Source: Limosilactobacillus sp.
Lineage (GTDB): Bacteria; Bacillota; Bacilli; Lactobacillales; Lactobacillaceae
NCBI RefSeq assembly: GCF_022482365.1
Contig: NZ_JAKVPE010000001.1
Span: forward strand, 1,612,001-1,676,000
Direction of reading: 5' to 3'
DNA length: 64,000 nucleotides
A program made the translations under genes and the position numbers. Position 1 is the first letter of the stretch, and each line of letters starts with the position of its first letter. Positions 1 to 7,226 of this stretch are shown here, in pieces. The notes under the pieces are model-generated. The model ran no database searches. It saw only the letters and a list, made by a program, of their open reading frames with translations, and had not been told where the DNA came from.

Positions 1-481
1 TGAAGTTGGAGATCCCAATGGCCCGGATCTTGCCGGCTTCCTTGAGCTTTTGCAGGGCACCGACCGCTTCGGCCTTCGGAGTGTCGTGGTCTGGGAAGTG
101 GATGTAGTAGATGTCGATGTAGTCGGTCTGCAGCCGTTCCAGACTCTTGTTGACCTGGTCCGTCAAGAATTCAGGACTGTTGTCAATAACCTGTTCGCCG
201 GTAGAGAAGTCTTGGGCCCCCTTGGTAGCGAGGACAATCTTGCTCCGGTCGTATTCCTTCAAAACCTGACCGACCAACTCTTCGGAATGGCCGAGCCCGT
301 AAACAAAGGCGGTGTCCAGCAGAGTGATGCCACTGTCGAGACCGGCACGGACGAGCTCCCGACCGTCTTCATCCTTGAGGTTCGGGAAGAGGTTGTAGCC
401 GCCGACCGCGTTGGTTCCGAGGCCCAGTGGGGTTGCATAAACGTCAGAGTGACCAATTTGTACTAATTTTGACTTATCCAT
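1..481 (-). CDS. Aldo/keto reductase, 5' part (3' end outside window)
   Basis: The first 160 codons read as an NAD(P)H-dependent aldo/keto reductase (cytosolic carbonyl/alcohol oxidoreductase). The AKR catalytic tetrad is visible: Asp56 and Tyr61 in LLDTAFVYG, Lys87 in LATKG and His128 in YYIHFPD. Family members are about 310 residues, so roughly half is present. The ATG at 481 is preceded by AAAGGAGA at a good distance. Transcription leaves the window at its left edge. Substrate cannot be inferred; the family covers sugars, ketoacids and xenobiotic carbonyls. A cre-like site lies just upstream, which would fit carbon catabolite control. Confidence 0.9.
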   Translation of the reverse strand, partial: MDKSKLVQIGHSDVYATPLGLGTNAVGGYNLFPNLKDEDGRELVRAGLDSGITLLDTAFVYGLGHSEELVGQVLKEYDRSKIVLATKGAQDFSTGEQVIDNSPEFLTDQVNKSLERLQTDYIDIYYIHFPDHDTPKAEAVGALQKLKEAGKIRAIGISNF

Positions 482-496
482 CTTTTAGTCTCCTTT

Positions 497-528
497 CGTA
501 AGCGCTTTCTTGCCATATCTCTATTATA
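497..528 (-). promoter_or_regulatory. Promoter -10 and cre-like site of the aldo/keto reductase gene
   Basis: On the minus strand TATAAT lies at 528-523; no good -35 hexamer is seen. Between it and the ribosome binding site is AAGCGCTT inside a 14-mer (497-510) that matches the CcpA cre consensus TGNAANCGNWNNCW except at the first base. A site downstream of +1 would act as a roadblock. Confidence 0.5.
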
Positions 529-579
529 TCGTAGTCAGGGGAATGGGCGAAGCAATCTGGCCGATTCTTAAGAAATTTA

Positions 580-608
580 TTGATCCTGGCCGGTAGAGTT
601 ACTATAAT
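580..608 (+). promoter_or_regulatory. Strong promoter upstream of nupC
   Basis: TTGATC (580-585) and TATAAT (603-608) are separated by exactly 17 bases. Transcription would start near 615 and meet a terminator-like hairpin within about 50 nt. Confidence 0.65.
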
Positions 609-628
609 GAGGTTCCTTGGCAGGGGCG

Positions 629-673
629 GAGAAATTACTACCAACTTGGCGGCAATTTCTCTTCTTTTTTGTT
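629..673 (+). terminator. Terminator-like hairpin just after the first nupC promoter
   Basis: GAGAAATT (629-636) pairs with AATTTCTC (654-661) and is followed by a T-rich tract (662-672). A transcript from the 580-608 promoter would be only 50-60 nt long unless it reads through. It could be an attenuator or a small RNA. The remaining leader to 956 holds no gene. Confidence 0.6.
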
Positions 674-784
674 AACGACTGACACCGCTTACAAAAACTT
701 TTTGGCTTTTGTGAAATAGGACTTTTACTAGGATTAGTGCCAAAAAGTGCCGTAAGTAAAACGTTACAGCGATTTCAATTGCCT

Positions 785-819
785 TGTAAACGATCTCATT
801 TCACAAATGACGTTATAAT
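785..819 (+). promoter_or_regulatory. cre site and second promoter of nupC
   Basis: The 14-mer TGTAAACGATCTCA (785-798) matches the CcpA cre consensus TGNAANCGNWNNCA at every defined base. TATAAT follows at 814-819, so the cre covers the -35 region, which itself has no good hexamer. A weaker cre-like 14-mer with one mismatch is at 680-693. Glucose repression of nucleoside uptake is the natural reading. Confidence 0.6.
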
Positions 820-956
820 TTCTTCTTTACAGGGGGGAGTATTTAAGATATTCTAAAGATGTCGCAAATGTTGACCCGCAAAACAAAGCAATTATTTTTC
901 AATTCTGAGGAGCGGGATCAACAAAATTCTCTATCTTTTTTATAAGGGGTGTAAAC

Positions 957-2159
957 ATGTATCTCGCAATCAATATTCTGGGACTGATTGTGTTCCTCGC
1001 GATTGGCTGGCTCTTCTCCAAGGACCGCAAAGCCATCAACTGGAAGACGGTTGGTATTATGATTGTTATTAACCTTATCCTGGCATGGTTCCTGACTGGT
1101 TCTGCCGCAGGACGTGCCGGTGTTAAGGCTGCCGCTGACGGTTTCGTTTGGATCGTTGACGTATCCGCAAAGGGGACCGTCTTTGCACTGGGTGCTTGGT
1201 ACAACACTAAGAACCTGAACTTCATCTGTTCGGCACTGATGCCAATTCTGATGATTGTTCCATTGTTCGATATCTTGACTTACATTGGCTTCTTGCCATG
1301 GATCATCAAGTGGATCGGACGGGGACTTTCATTCATTACTGGTCAACCAAAGTTCGAATCATTCTTTGCCGTTGAAATGATGTTCTTAGGGAACACTGAA
1401 GTGCTGGCCGTTTCTGGTATGCAGATTCGGAAGATGAGCAAGGAACGTAACCTGACTCTGGCCATGATGTCAATGTCTTGTGTTACCGCCTCAATCCTTG
1501 GTTCATACATTCTGATGATGCCTGGTCAATACATTCTGACCGCCGTTCCAATCAACATCATGAACTCGCTGATTGCTACTAGTATGCTGAACCCAGTTAA
1601 GGTTGCTCCAGAAGACGACACCATCGAAAAGGTTGGTGCTACCGACAACGGTAAGAAGGAACCATTCTTCAGCTTCTTGGGTGACTCCATCCTGGGCGCT
1701 GGTAAGCTGATTCTGATCATCATCGCCAACGTTATTGCCTTCGTTGCCCTGGCTGCCCTGATCGACAAGATCCTGGGTCTGTTCTGGAAGCCACTGTCCC
1801 TGGAAAGCATCCTGGGTGTCATCATGTTCCCATTCTCCTGGCTGCTGGGTCTGCCAGTACACCAGGCATGGATGCTGTCTCAGGACATGGGGATGAAGCT
1901 GGTTACCAACGAATTCGTTGTTATGGGTAAGGTTACCGGTGCGATCAACCACTACCCAGAACACTTGAAGGCCGTTCTGACCGTCTTCGTTACCTCCTTC
2001 GCCAACTTCGGTACTCTTGGTATGATCATCGGTGCCTTCAAGGGTCTGGCAAACAAGGAAGATAACGACTACATCGCTACTAACATTGGTTACCTCTTAC
2101 TTTCCGGTATCCTGGTATCCCTGTTATCAGCAGCCTTTGTTGGTCTGTTCGTTTGGTAA
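957..2159 (+). CDS. nupC: Concentrative nucleoside transporter (CNT/NupC family)
   Basis: This 400-residue integral membrane protein is a cation-coupled nucleoside importer of the CNT family. About eight to ten hydrophobic segments are visible, and the family core around residues 130-165 (FFAVEMMFLGNTEVLAVSGMQ) carries the GNTE and VSGMQ signatures of the substrate site. Length equals the bacterial family norm. The ATG at 957 follows AAGGGG. The next gene encodes a nucleoside hydrolase, so imported nucleosides can be cleaved at once to base and ribose. A terminator separates the two genes, so they are probably separate transcripts with similar cre control. Specificity for purine versus pyrimidine nucleosides cannot be read from sequence. 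Confidence 0.93.
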   Translation: MYLAINILGLIVFLAIGWLFSKDRKAINWKTVGIMIVINLILAWFLTGSAAGRAGVKAAADGFVWIVDVSAKGTVFALGAWYNTKNLNFICSALMPILMIVPLFDILTYIGFLPWIIKWIGRGLSFITGQPKFESFFAVEMMFLGNTEVLAVSGMQIRKMSKERNLTLAMMSMSCVTASILGSYILMMPGQYILTAVPINIMNSLIATSMLNPVKVAPEDDTIEKVGATDNGKKEPFFSFLGDSILGAGKLILIIIANVIAFVALAALIDKILGLFWKPLSLESILGVIMFPFSWLLGLPVHQAWMLSQDMGMKLVTNEFVVMGKVTGAINHYPEHLKAVLTVFVTSFANFGTLGMIIGAFKGLANKEDNDYIATNIGYLLLSGILVSLLSAAFVGLFVW

Positions 2160-2164
2160 AAACT

Positions 2165-2193
2165 AAAAAGCAGCTATTAGGGCTGCTTTTTTT
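2165..2193 (+). terminator. Rho-independent terminator of nupC
   Basis: AAGCAGC and GCTGCTT form a short stem followed by seven T residues. Confidence 0.8.
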
Positions 2194-2204
2194 AACCAGC
2201 AATT

Positions 2205-2218
2205 CGTAAACGCTTGCA
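2205..2218 (+). promoter_or_regulatory. cre-like site upstream of the nucleoside hydrolase gene
   Basis: CGTAAACGCTTGCA matches the cre consensus except at the first base. It lies 21 bases before the start codon, just upstream of the AAGGAGG ribosome binding site, so bound CcpA would block initiation or elongation. Confidence 0.5.
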
Positions 2219-2239
2219 TTTTCTAAGGAGGAAATAATT

Positions 2240-3148
2240 ATGGCTACGAAGATTATTATGGATACTGACCCGGGAATTGATGACGCTGCCGCACTGACGA
2301 TGGCCATCAATGATCCCGCAATCGACTTGAAGCTGATCACCGCCGTTGCGGGGAACGTGACCGTCGACAAGACGACCGCTAACGCCTTAAAGATCGTTCA
2401 CTTCTTTGGCAAGGACATTCCGGTGGCCGCTGGTGCCGAGCAGCCACTGATCAAGCCGTTTGAGGACGCCGCCCGGATTCACGGTGAATCAGGGATGCCC
2501 GGCTACGACTTCGGCGACGATTACGGTAAGCCGCTCGACAAGACGGCCGTTGAAGCCCTGCACGACGCCATCATGGCCGAAGATGAGGTCATCCTGGTGC
2601 CAACCGGCTCCTACACCAACATTGCCCTGCTGTTCAGCCAGTACCCAGAAGTAAAGAGCCACATTAAGAAGATCGTGGCCATGGGTGGCTCCCTGTCCGG
2701 CGGAAACATGACCAGCGTTGCCGAATTTAACGTCTTCACTGACCCGGATGCTGCGCGGATCATGTACAATGCCGGCATTCCAATCGTTACGGTTGGCCTG
2801 GACGTGACCCTGAAGGCCCTGCTGACCAAGGACTCAATTGACAAGCTGGCCACGCTGAACAAGACCGGTGAAATGCTGCACGCTCTGATCACCCACTACA
2901 ACGATGGGACGGAAGCAGGACGGCCAATGCACGACGTTAACACCATCTTCTACCTGCTTCACCCAGAAGCCTTCACGACCAAGAAGATGTGGGTCGACGT
3001 TCAGACTGAGGGCCCAGCCATCGGTGCCCTGGTCGGTGACATCCGTGGTGCCTACCACGATGGCAAGACCAACGCCGAAGTTTGCGTAGACATTGACGCC
3101 GACTACTTCAACAAGTGGTTCTTAGAAGAAGTCAGCAAGATGAACTAA
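2240..3148 (+). CDS. iunH: Inosine/uridine-preferring nucleoside hydrolase
   Basis: The enzyme cleaves the N-glycosidic bond of ribonucleosides to give ribose and free base. The N-terminal Asp cluster MDTDPGIDDA (residues 7-16) is the calcium and ribose binding signature of the family. VAMGGSLSGGNMTSVAEFN around residue 150 and the MHDVNT segment near residue 230 complete the active site. The 302-residue length is typical. A strong AAGGAGG precedes the ATG. It follows the nucleoside transporter and shares cre-type control, so it most likely feeds ribose into heterofermentative catabolism under glucose limitation. RihA/B/C subtype is not resolved. Confidence 0.92.
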   Translation: MATKIIMDTDPGIDDAAALTMAINDPAIDLKLITAVAGNVTVDKTTANALKIVHFFGKDIPVAAGAEQPLIKPFEDAARIHGESGMPGYDFGDDYGKPLDKTAVEALHDAIMAEDEVILVPTGSYTNIALLFSQYPEVKSHIKKIVAMGGSLSGGNMTSVAEFNVFTDPDAARIMYNAGIPIVTVGLDVTLKALLTKDSIDKLATLNKTGEMLHALITHYNDGTEAGRPMHDVNTIFYLLHPEAFTTKKMWVDVQTEGPAIGALVGDIRGAYHDGKTNAEVCVDIDADYFNKWFLEEVSKMN

Positions 3149-3156
3149 ATTATTAA

Positions 3157-3194
3157 AGAGGAAATTTACTAATAGGTAGATTTCCTCTTTTTGA
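3157..3194 (+). terminator. Terminator after iunH
   Basis: AAAGAGGAAAT and ATTTCCTCTTT pair and are followed by T residues. Confidence 0.75.
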
Positions 3195-3217
3195 ATGCAT
3201 TTATTAGACAAATAAAA

Positions 3218-3249
3218 AAGGGACTGCAATCAAATTGCAATCCCTTTTT
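3218..3249 (-). terminator. Terminator of tRNA-Ser
   Basis: Read on the minus strand, AAAGGGATTGCAA pairs with TTGCAGTCCCTTT and a T-run follows, directly 3' of tRNA-Ser. The plus-strand reading also ends in T residues, so it may act in both directions. Confidence 0.75.
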
Positions 3250-3254
3250 ATCAA

Positions 3255-3342
3255 CGGAGAATGAGAGATTCGAACCCTCGCGCCGCTTTCGCGACCTACA
3301 CCCTTAGCAGGGGCGCCTCTTCAGCCACTTGAGTAATTCTCC
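3255..3342 (-). tRNA. tRNA-Ser (GCT)
   Basis: An 88-nt class II tRNA with a seven-base acceptor stem (GGAGAAT/ATTCTCC), a long variable arm (GTCGCGAAAGCGGC) and a GGTTCGAATC T-arm. The anticodon loop CTGCTAA gives anticodon GCT, which reads AGC and AGU serine codons. CCA is not encoded. The minus-strand -10 TATACT lies at 3386-3381. Confidence 0.95.
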
Positions 3343-3500
3343 AAAAGTATTGGCAGGCACTTGCTCGCCTCAACATTTATAGTATAACGCATTTGTCATA
3401 AAAATACTAATTTTTTAAATATGTATTGAAAGAACGGAAAAATAGCCAGCGCTTGCTCAATTTAAGATGAAGAAAAACGCCTTCCCGCCCGGCATGGAGG

Positions 3501-3529
3501 TTGAAACGGGGACCAATTTACGGTACAGT
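3501..3529 (+). promoter_or_regulatory. Promoter of the rsmG-noc-parA-parB cluster
   Basis: TTGAAA (3501-3506), 17 bases, TACAGT (3524-3529). The predicted start near 3536 lies upstream of the ATG at 3578 and downstream of a possible earlier in-frame start at 3467. This supports the shorter RsmG. Confidence 0.6.
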
Positions 3530-3539
3530 AGTGGGGTAC

Positions 3540-3560
3540 GTGAAACAATCGTTGTTTCAC
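3540..3560 (+). promoter_or_regulatory. Perfect 9-bp-arm palindrome in the rsmG leader
   Basis: GTGAAACAA and TTGTTTCAC flank three bases (TCG). The arms equal the two halves of a parS-type site (TGTTTCAC and GTGAAACA) but in swapped order and orientation. It sits at the predicted transcript start of the operon that encodes Noc, ParA and ParB. Confidence 0.55.
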
Positions 3561-3577
3561 GAAAGGAGCAAAGATTA

Positions 3578-4303
3578 ATGAACCCTGAACAATTTCAGCA
3601 CCGACTGGCGGATCACGGGATTGAGCTAACTGCTAAGCAAATGGAGCAGTTCGCTACCTATTACCGGATGCTGGTCGAGAGCAATCAACACGTTAACCTA
3701 ACGCGGATCACCGCCGAAAATGATGTCTACCTTAAGCACTTTTACGACTCCATCATTGGTGCCCTGGCTGAACCACGCCTGCAGACCGAATCACTGACGC
3801 TGTGCGACATTGGCGCCGGCGCCGGCTTTCCGTCACTGCCGTTGAAAATCGCCTTTCCACAACTGAAGGTCACCATTGTTGATTCGCTAAATAAGCGGAT
3901 TAACTTCTTGGATGACCTGGTGACAACCCTGGGACTGACCGAGGTCCAGCTGATTCACGATCGCGCGGAGACCTTCAGCGCCAAGAAGAGCCCGCACCGG
4001 GAGCAGTTCGACCTGGTGACGGCCCGGGCGGTGGCTCGTTTAGCGGTCCTCAGTGAGCTCTGTCTACCGGCAGTCAAGGTTGGTGGGGAGTTCGTAGCCT
4101 ACAAGGCCCTGGCGGCACCAGAGGAGTTGGCTCAGGCCCAAGCGGCGATCAAGAAGCTGGGTGGTCAGGTGCGGCAGACGGTTAAGCTGACCCTGCCGGA
4201 GATTGACGAGGAACGCAACGTGATCCTGATCGACAAGGTTGCACCGACGCCGGGCAAGTACCCGCGGCGTCCAGGGCTGCCGAACAAAAAGCCAATTCAA
4301 TAG
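3578..4303 (+). CDS. rsmG: 16S rRNA (guanine-N7) methyltransferase RsmG (GidB)
   Basis: RsmG methylates G527 of 16S rRNA using S-adenosylmethionine. The SAM-binding motif CDIGAGAGFPSLPLKI lies near residues 75-90, followed by the acidic loop IVDSLNKR and the DLVTARAVA segment, all typical of the family. The 241-residue length from the ATG at 3578 matches homologues. The reading frame stays open upstream to 3467, but AAAGGAG sits correctly before 3578 and the predicted promoter lies inside the upstream stretch. It is the first gene of a cluster with noc and parAB, an arrangement seen near the origin in Firmicutes. Confidence 0.95.
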   Translation: MNPEQFQHRLADHGIELTAKQMEQFATYYRMLVESNQHVNLTRITAENDVYLKHFYDSIIGALAEPRLQTESLTLCDIGAGAGFPSLPLKIAFPQLKVTIVDSLNKRINFLDDLVTTLGLTEVQLIHDRAETFSAKKSPHREQFDLVTARAVARLAVLSELCLPAVKVGGEFVAYKALAAPEELAQAQAAIKKLGGQVRQTVKLTLPEIDEERNVILIDKVAPTPGKYPRRPGLPNKKPIQ

Positions 4304-4319
4304 GTGAGGGGGAGAAAAT

Positions 4320-5276
4320 ATGGCATTTTCGCTGTTTAACTTTGGTAAGAATGAATCGACTAACGGAAAAAACAAGGTAGTGGACATCAAGCTGGACCAG
4401 ATCGTGCCCAACCGCTACCAGCCCCGGAAGGTCTTTGACCAGGAGGACCTGCAGGAACTGGCCCACACGATTGACGAGCACGGGCTCCTGCAGCCGATTG
4501 TTCTCCGGGAGTATGAACCGGCAAAGTACGAAATCATCGCGGGTGAGCGGCGCTACCGGGCAATGAAGCTCTTAAACTGGGACACCGCTCCAGCAATCAT
4601 CAAGAAGATGACGGATGAGGAGTCCGCTTCCCTGGCCCTGGTGGAAAATCTGCAACGGGCGCAGCTGAGCTCGGTTGAAGAGGCCCAGGCCTACCGTCAA
4701 TTGATGGATCTCAACCACCTGACCCAGGCGGCCCTCGCCAAGGGGATGGGCAAGAGCCAGTCTTTCGTGGCCAACAAACTCCGGCTCCTGAAGCTGATCA
4801 CTCCGGTTCAGACCGCCATTTTGGACCACCGGATTTCCGAACGCCACGGTCGGGCCCTGCTGGACTTGGATGAGGATCAGCAACGGACGATGCTGATGCG
4901 GATCGTCAACGAACGCCTGACCGTCCGGCAAACCGAGGACGAGGTGGCCAAGGTACTGGGCCGGCCCCTGCCATCCGTGGTGGCCAAACAAAAGGCCGCG
5001 GCCCGGGAGGAAGCTCAACAGCAGGCCACCGCTCCGGCACTAACCGAACCAGCACCGGAACCGAAAGCAACCAAGCCGGCCAAGAAGGCTCACCGCAAGC
5101 GAACCAGCAAAAAGCCAGCCAAGACCACCCCGAAGGCCAGCGACGGTCGGATTGCCTTGAATACGATCAAGAAATCCATTAAGATGGCCACCGAAAACGG
5201 CTTTACGGTCACTACCCACGAGAGCAGCACCAAGGATAGCTACCGGATTACCATTGAGATTCCAAAGGAGCAGTAA
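4320..5276 (+). CDS. noc: Nucleoid occlusion protein Noc (ParB-like CTPase)
   Basis: Noc is a ParB paralogue that binds DNA sites on the chromosome and keeps FtsZ from assembling over the nucleoid. Residues 1-12 (MAFSLFNFGKNE) resemble the amphipathic membrane-targeting helix of Noc. The CTP-binding ParB core includes NRYQPRK (about 30) and GERRYRAMK (about 80), and a helix-turn-helix TQAALAKGMGKSQSFV follows near 135-155. Between residues about 220 and 265 is a Pro/Ala/Lys-rich linker, then a C-terminal dimerisation-like segment. Thus 318 residues is somewhat longer than Bacillus Noc (283). It lies directly upstream of parA and parB, which supports Noc rather than a plasmid ParB. Confidence 0.88.
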   Translation: MAFSLFNFGKNESTNGKNKVVDIKLDQIVPNRYQPRKVFDQEDLQELAHTIDEHGLLQPIVLREYEPAKYEIIAGERRYRAMKLLNWDTAPAIIKKMTDEESASLALVENLQRAQLSSVEEAQAYRQLMDLNHLTQAALAKGMGKSQSFVANKLRLLKLITPVQTAILDHRISERHGRALLDLDEDQQRTMLMRIVNERLTVRQTEDEVAKVLGRPLPSVVAKQKAAAREEAQQQATAPALTEPAPEPKATKPAKKAHRKRTSKKPAKTTPKASDGRIALNTIKKSIKMATENGFTVTTHESSTKDSYRITIEIPKEQ

Positions 5277-5287
5277 GGAGGAGTAGT

Positions 5288-6058
5288 ATGGCTGCAGTAA
5301 TTGCCTTAGCCAACCAAAAAGGTGGCGTCGGGAAGACTACCACGAGTATTAACCTGGGGGCGTGCCTGGCCGATCTCAAGCAGCGGGTCTTATTGATTGA
5401 CCTGGATCCGCAGGGAAACGCCACCAGTGGTTTAGGAATTGAAAAGCGTGACATTGAAAAAAGTGTCTACGATGTGCTGATTAATGAGGTCCCGTTGAAG
5501 GAGGTCATTCAGCCGTCTAGTCATCCGGGGCTCGACATTGCGCCGACCACGATTGCCCTCTCGGGGGCCGAGGTGGAATTGACCAATCTGATGGCCCGCG
5601 AAACGCGGCTGAAGGATGCCTTTGGCGACGTGCGTGATCAGTATGACTTTATCCTTATTGACTGCCCGCCATCGTTAGGATTATTGACAATCAACGCCTT
5701 CACGGCGGCCGACTCGATCCTGATTCCGGTTCAAAGCGAGTACTACGCGCTGGAAGGCTTGAGCCAGCTGCAAAACACGATTAACCTGGTAAGGAAGCAC
5801 TTCAACCCGAACATGAAGATCGAAGGGGTGCTGCTGACCATGTACGACAAGCGGACCAACCTGGGTCAGCAAGTTAACGCCGAGGTGCGCAAGGCCTTTG
5901 GCGACCGGGTCTACCAAACGGTGATTCCGCGCAACGTCCGCCTGTCCGAAGCCCCCAGTCACGGCATGGCAATCGTTGATTACGACAAGCGGTCGACCGG
6001 AGCCACAGTCTATAAAGAGTTAGCAAAGGAAGTGTTGGCAAAACATGGCAAAGCGTAA
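5288..6058 (+). CDS. parA: Chromosome partitioning ATPase ParA (Soj)
   Basis: A Walker-type ATPase that, with ParB bound at parS, drives origin segregation and affects DnaA activity. The deviant Walker A motif KGGVGKTT is at residues 10-17, Walker A' IDLDPQGNAT at about 36-45 and Walker B ILIDCPPSLG at about 120. The 256-residue length and lack of an N-terminal HTH place it with chromosomal Soj rather than with plasmid type Ia ParA. The start follows AAGGAGGAG, and the gene overlaps parB by 14 bases, implying translational coupling. Confidence 0.95.
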   Translation: MAAVIALANQKGGVGKTTTSINLGACLADLKQRVLLIDLDPQGNATSGLGIEKRDIEKSVYDVLINEVPLKEVIQPSSHPGLDIAPTTIALSGAEVELTNLMARETRLKDAFGDVRDQYDFILIDCPPSLGLLTINAFTAADSILIPVQSEYYALEGLSQLQNTINLVRKHFNPNMKIEGVLLTMYDKRTNLGQQVNAEVRKAFGDRVYQTVIPRNVRLSEAPSHGMAIVDYDKRSTGATVYKELAKEVLAKHGKA

Positions 6059-6932
6059 AACAAGTGCCCTCGGCCGGGGAATCGAGGCCCTCTTTGAAGA
6101 AAATTCCGTTGACGAGTCTAATGCCAGTGAAAGCGTCCAGGACGTTTCCCTGAGTGCAATCCGGGCCAATCCCTACCAGCCACGGCGGACCTTTGATCAG
6201 GCCGGTCTTAAGGAACTGGCGGACTCAATCAAGAAGTCAGGGGTCTTCCAGCCAATCATCCTGCGCCAACCGGATCCCCAGGTGGAGCGTTACGAGCTGG
6301 TAGCCGGTGAACGGCGCTTCCGGGCGTCCAAGCTGGCTAAGCAGAAGACGATCCCGGCGATTGTCCGGGTGATGAGCGACGAGCAGATGATGGAAATCGC
6401 CGTCCTGGAAAACCTTCAGCGTGAGGACCTGACGCCACTGGAAGAGGCCCAGGCCTACCAGACGCTCATGACCAAGCTCTCCCTGACTCAGGCCCAGGTG
6501 GCCACCAAGCTGGGGAAGAGCCGTCCCTACATTGCTAACTACCTGCGGCTGCTGGGTTTGCCGGAGCCAATCAAGAAGGCCCTAAACGCCGGCGACCTTT
6601 CCATGGGTCAGGCCCGGACGATTCTGGGACTCAAGGACAAGCGCCAGTTGACCAAGCTTGCCAAGCGTGCCGTCGATCAAAATCTGACGGTTCGCCAGTT
6701 GGAGAAATTGGTTGCCGAGATGAACGGGACGGCGGTGAAAAAGAGCCGCCACAAGAGTCAGCGCAAGCCGGTCTACATTCGGGAGGCCGAAAGCCAGCTG
6801 CAGAGCAAGTTTGGCACCAAGGTGGCCCTTGCCCAGAGCCGGAAGAAGGGCAGCGGCAAGATTGAAATTCCATACTCATCGACGGACGACTTGACGCGGA
6901 TCCTCGAATTGCTGAACATTTCATTGGACTAG
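6045..6932 (+). CDS. parB: Chromosome partitioning protein ParB (Spo0J)
   Basis: ParB binds parS sites near the origin and spreads as a CTP-dependent clamp. NPYQPRRTFD (about 39-48) and GERRFRASK (about 87) form the nucleotide box. The helix-turn-helix TQAQVATKLGKSRPYIANYL lies near 145-165, and a C-terminal dimerisation domain follows a basic linker. The 295 residues are normal. It overlaps parA and is followed after 11 bases by a DUF951 gene. Two ParB-fold genes flank parA, as in many Firmicutes. Confidence 0.95.
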   Translation: MAKRKTSALGRGIEALFEENSVDESNASESVQDVSLSAIRANPYQPRRTFDQAGLKELADSIKKSGVFQPIILRQPDPQVERYELVAGERRFRASKLAKQKTIPAIVRVMSDEQMMEIAVLENLQREDLTPLEEAQAYQTLMTKLSLTQAQVATKLGKSRPYIANYLRLLGLPEPIKKALNAGDLSMGQARTILGLKDKRQLTKLAKRAVDQNLTVRQLEKLVAEMNGTAVKKSRHKSQRKPVYIREAESQLQSKFGTKVALAQSRKKGSGKIEIPYSSTDDLTRILELLNISLD

Positions 6933-6943
6933 GAGGGATTACT

Positions 6944-7144
6944 ATGGCAACTTACGATAAGGGTGACATTGTGATGATGAAGAAGCCCCACCCGTGCGGC
7001 ACCAACCGTTGGCAGATTACCCGGGTTGGCGCGGACATTAAGATTCAATGCACGGGCTGCGGCCACCTGGTAATGATGACCCGCCAGAAGTTCGATAAGG
7101 GCCTCAAGAAGGTTTTGGAGCACGCTGATTCGGCGGACGAATAA
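6944..7144 (+). CDS. DUF951 family small protein (YyzM-like)
   Basis: A 66-residue protein with paired cysteines, PCGTNRW near residue 18 and CTGCGHLVMM near 35, suggesting a small metal-binding or OB-like fold. It matches the DUF951 family that sits between parB and ychF in many Firmicutes. AGGAGG precedes the ATG. Function is unknown; a role with nucleic acid is only a guess from its basic character. Confidence 0.88.
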   Translation: MATYDKGDIVMMKKPHPCGTNRWQITRVGADIKIQCTGCGHLVMMTRQKFDKGLKKVLEHADSADE

Positions 7145-7226
7145 ATTTCAAATTGGTGCCCACAAAACCGTTGAGATAGCTTAAAATAAAAATTATTGAT
7201 TAATTGAAAAGGAAAGTGAATTATTC

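Noticed and set aside
3467-3577. N-terminal extension of RsmG
   Set aside because: The predicted promoter and the palindrome lie inside it, and the good ribosome binding site serves ATG 3578.
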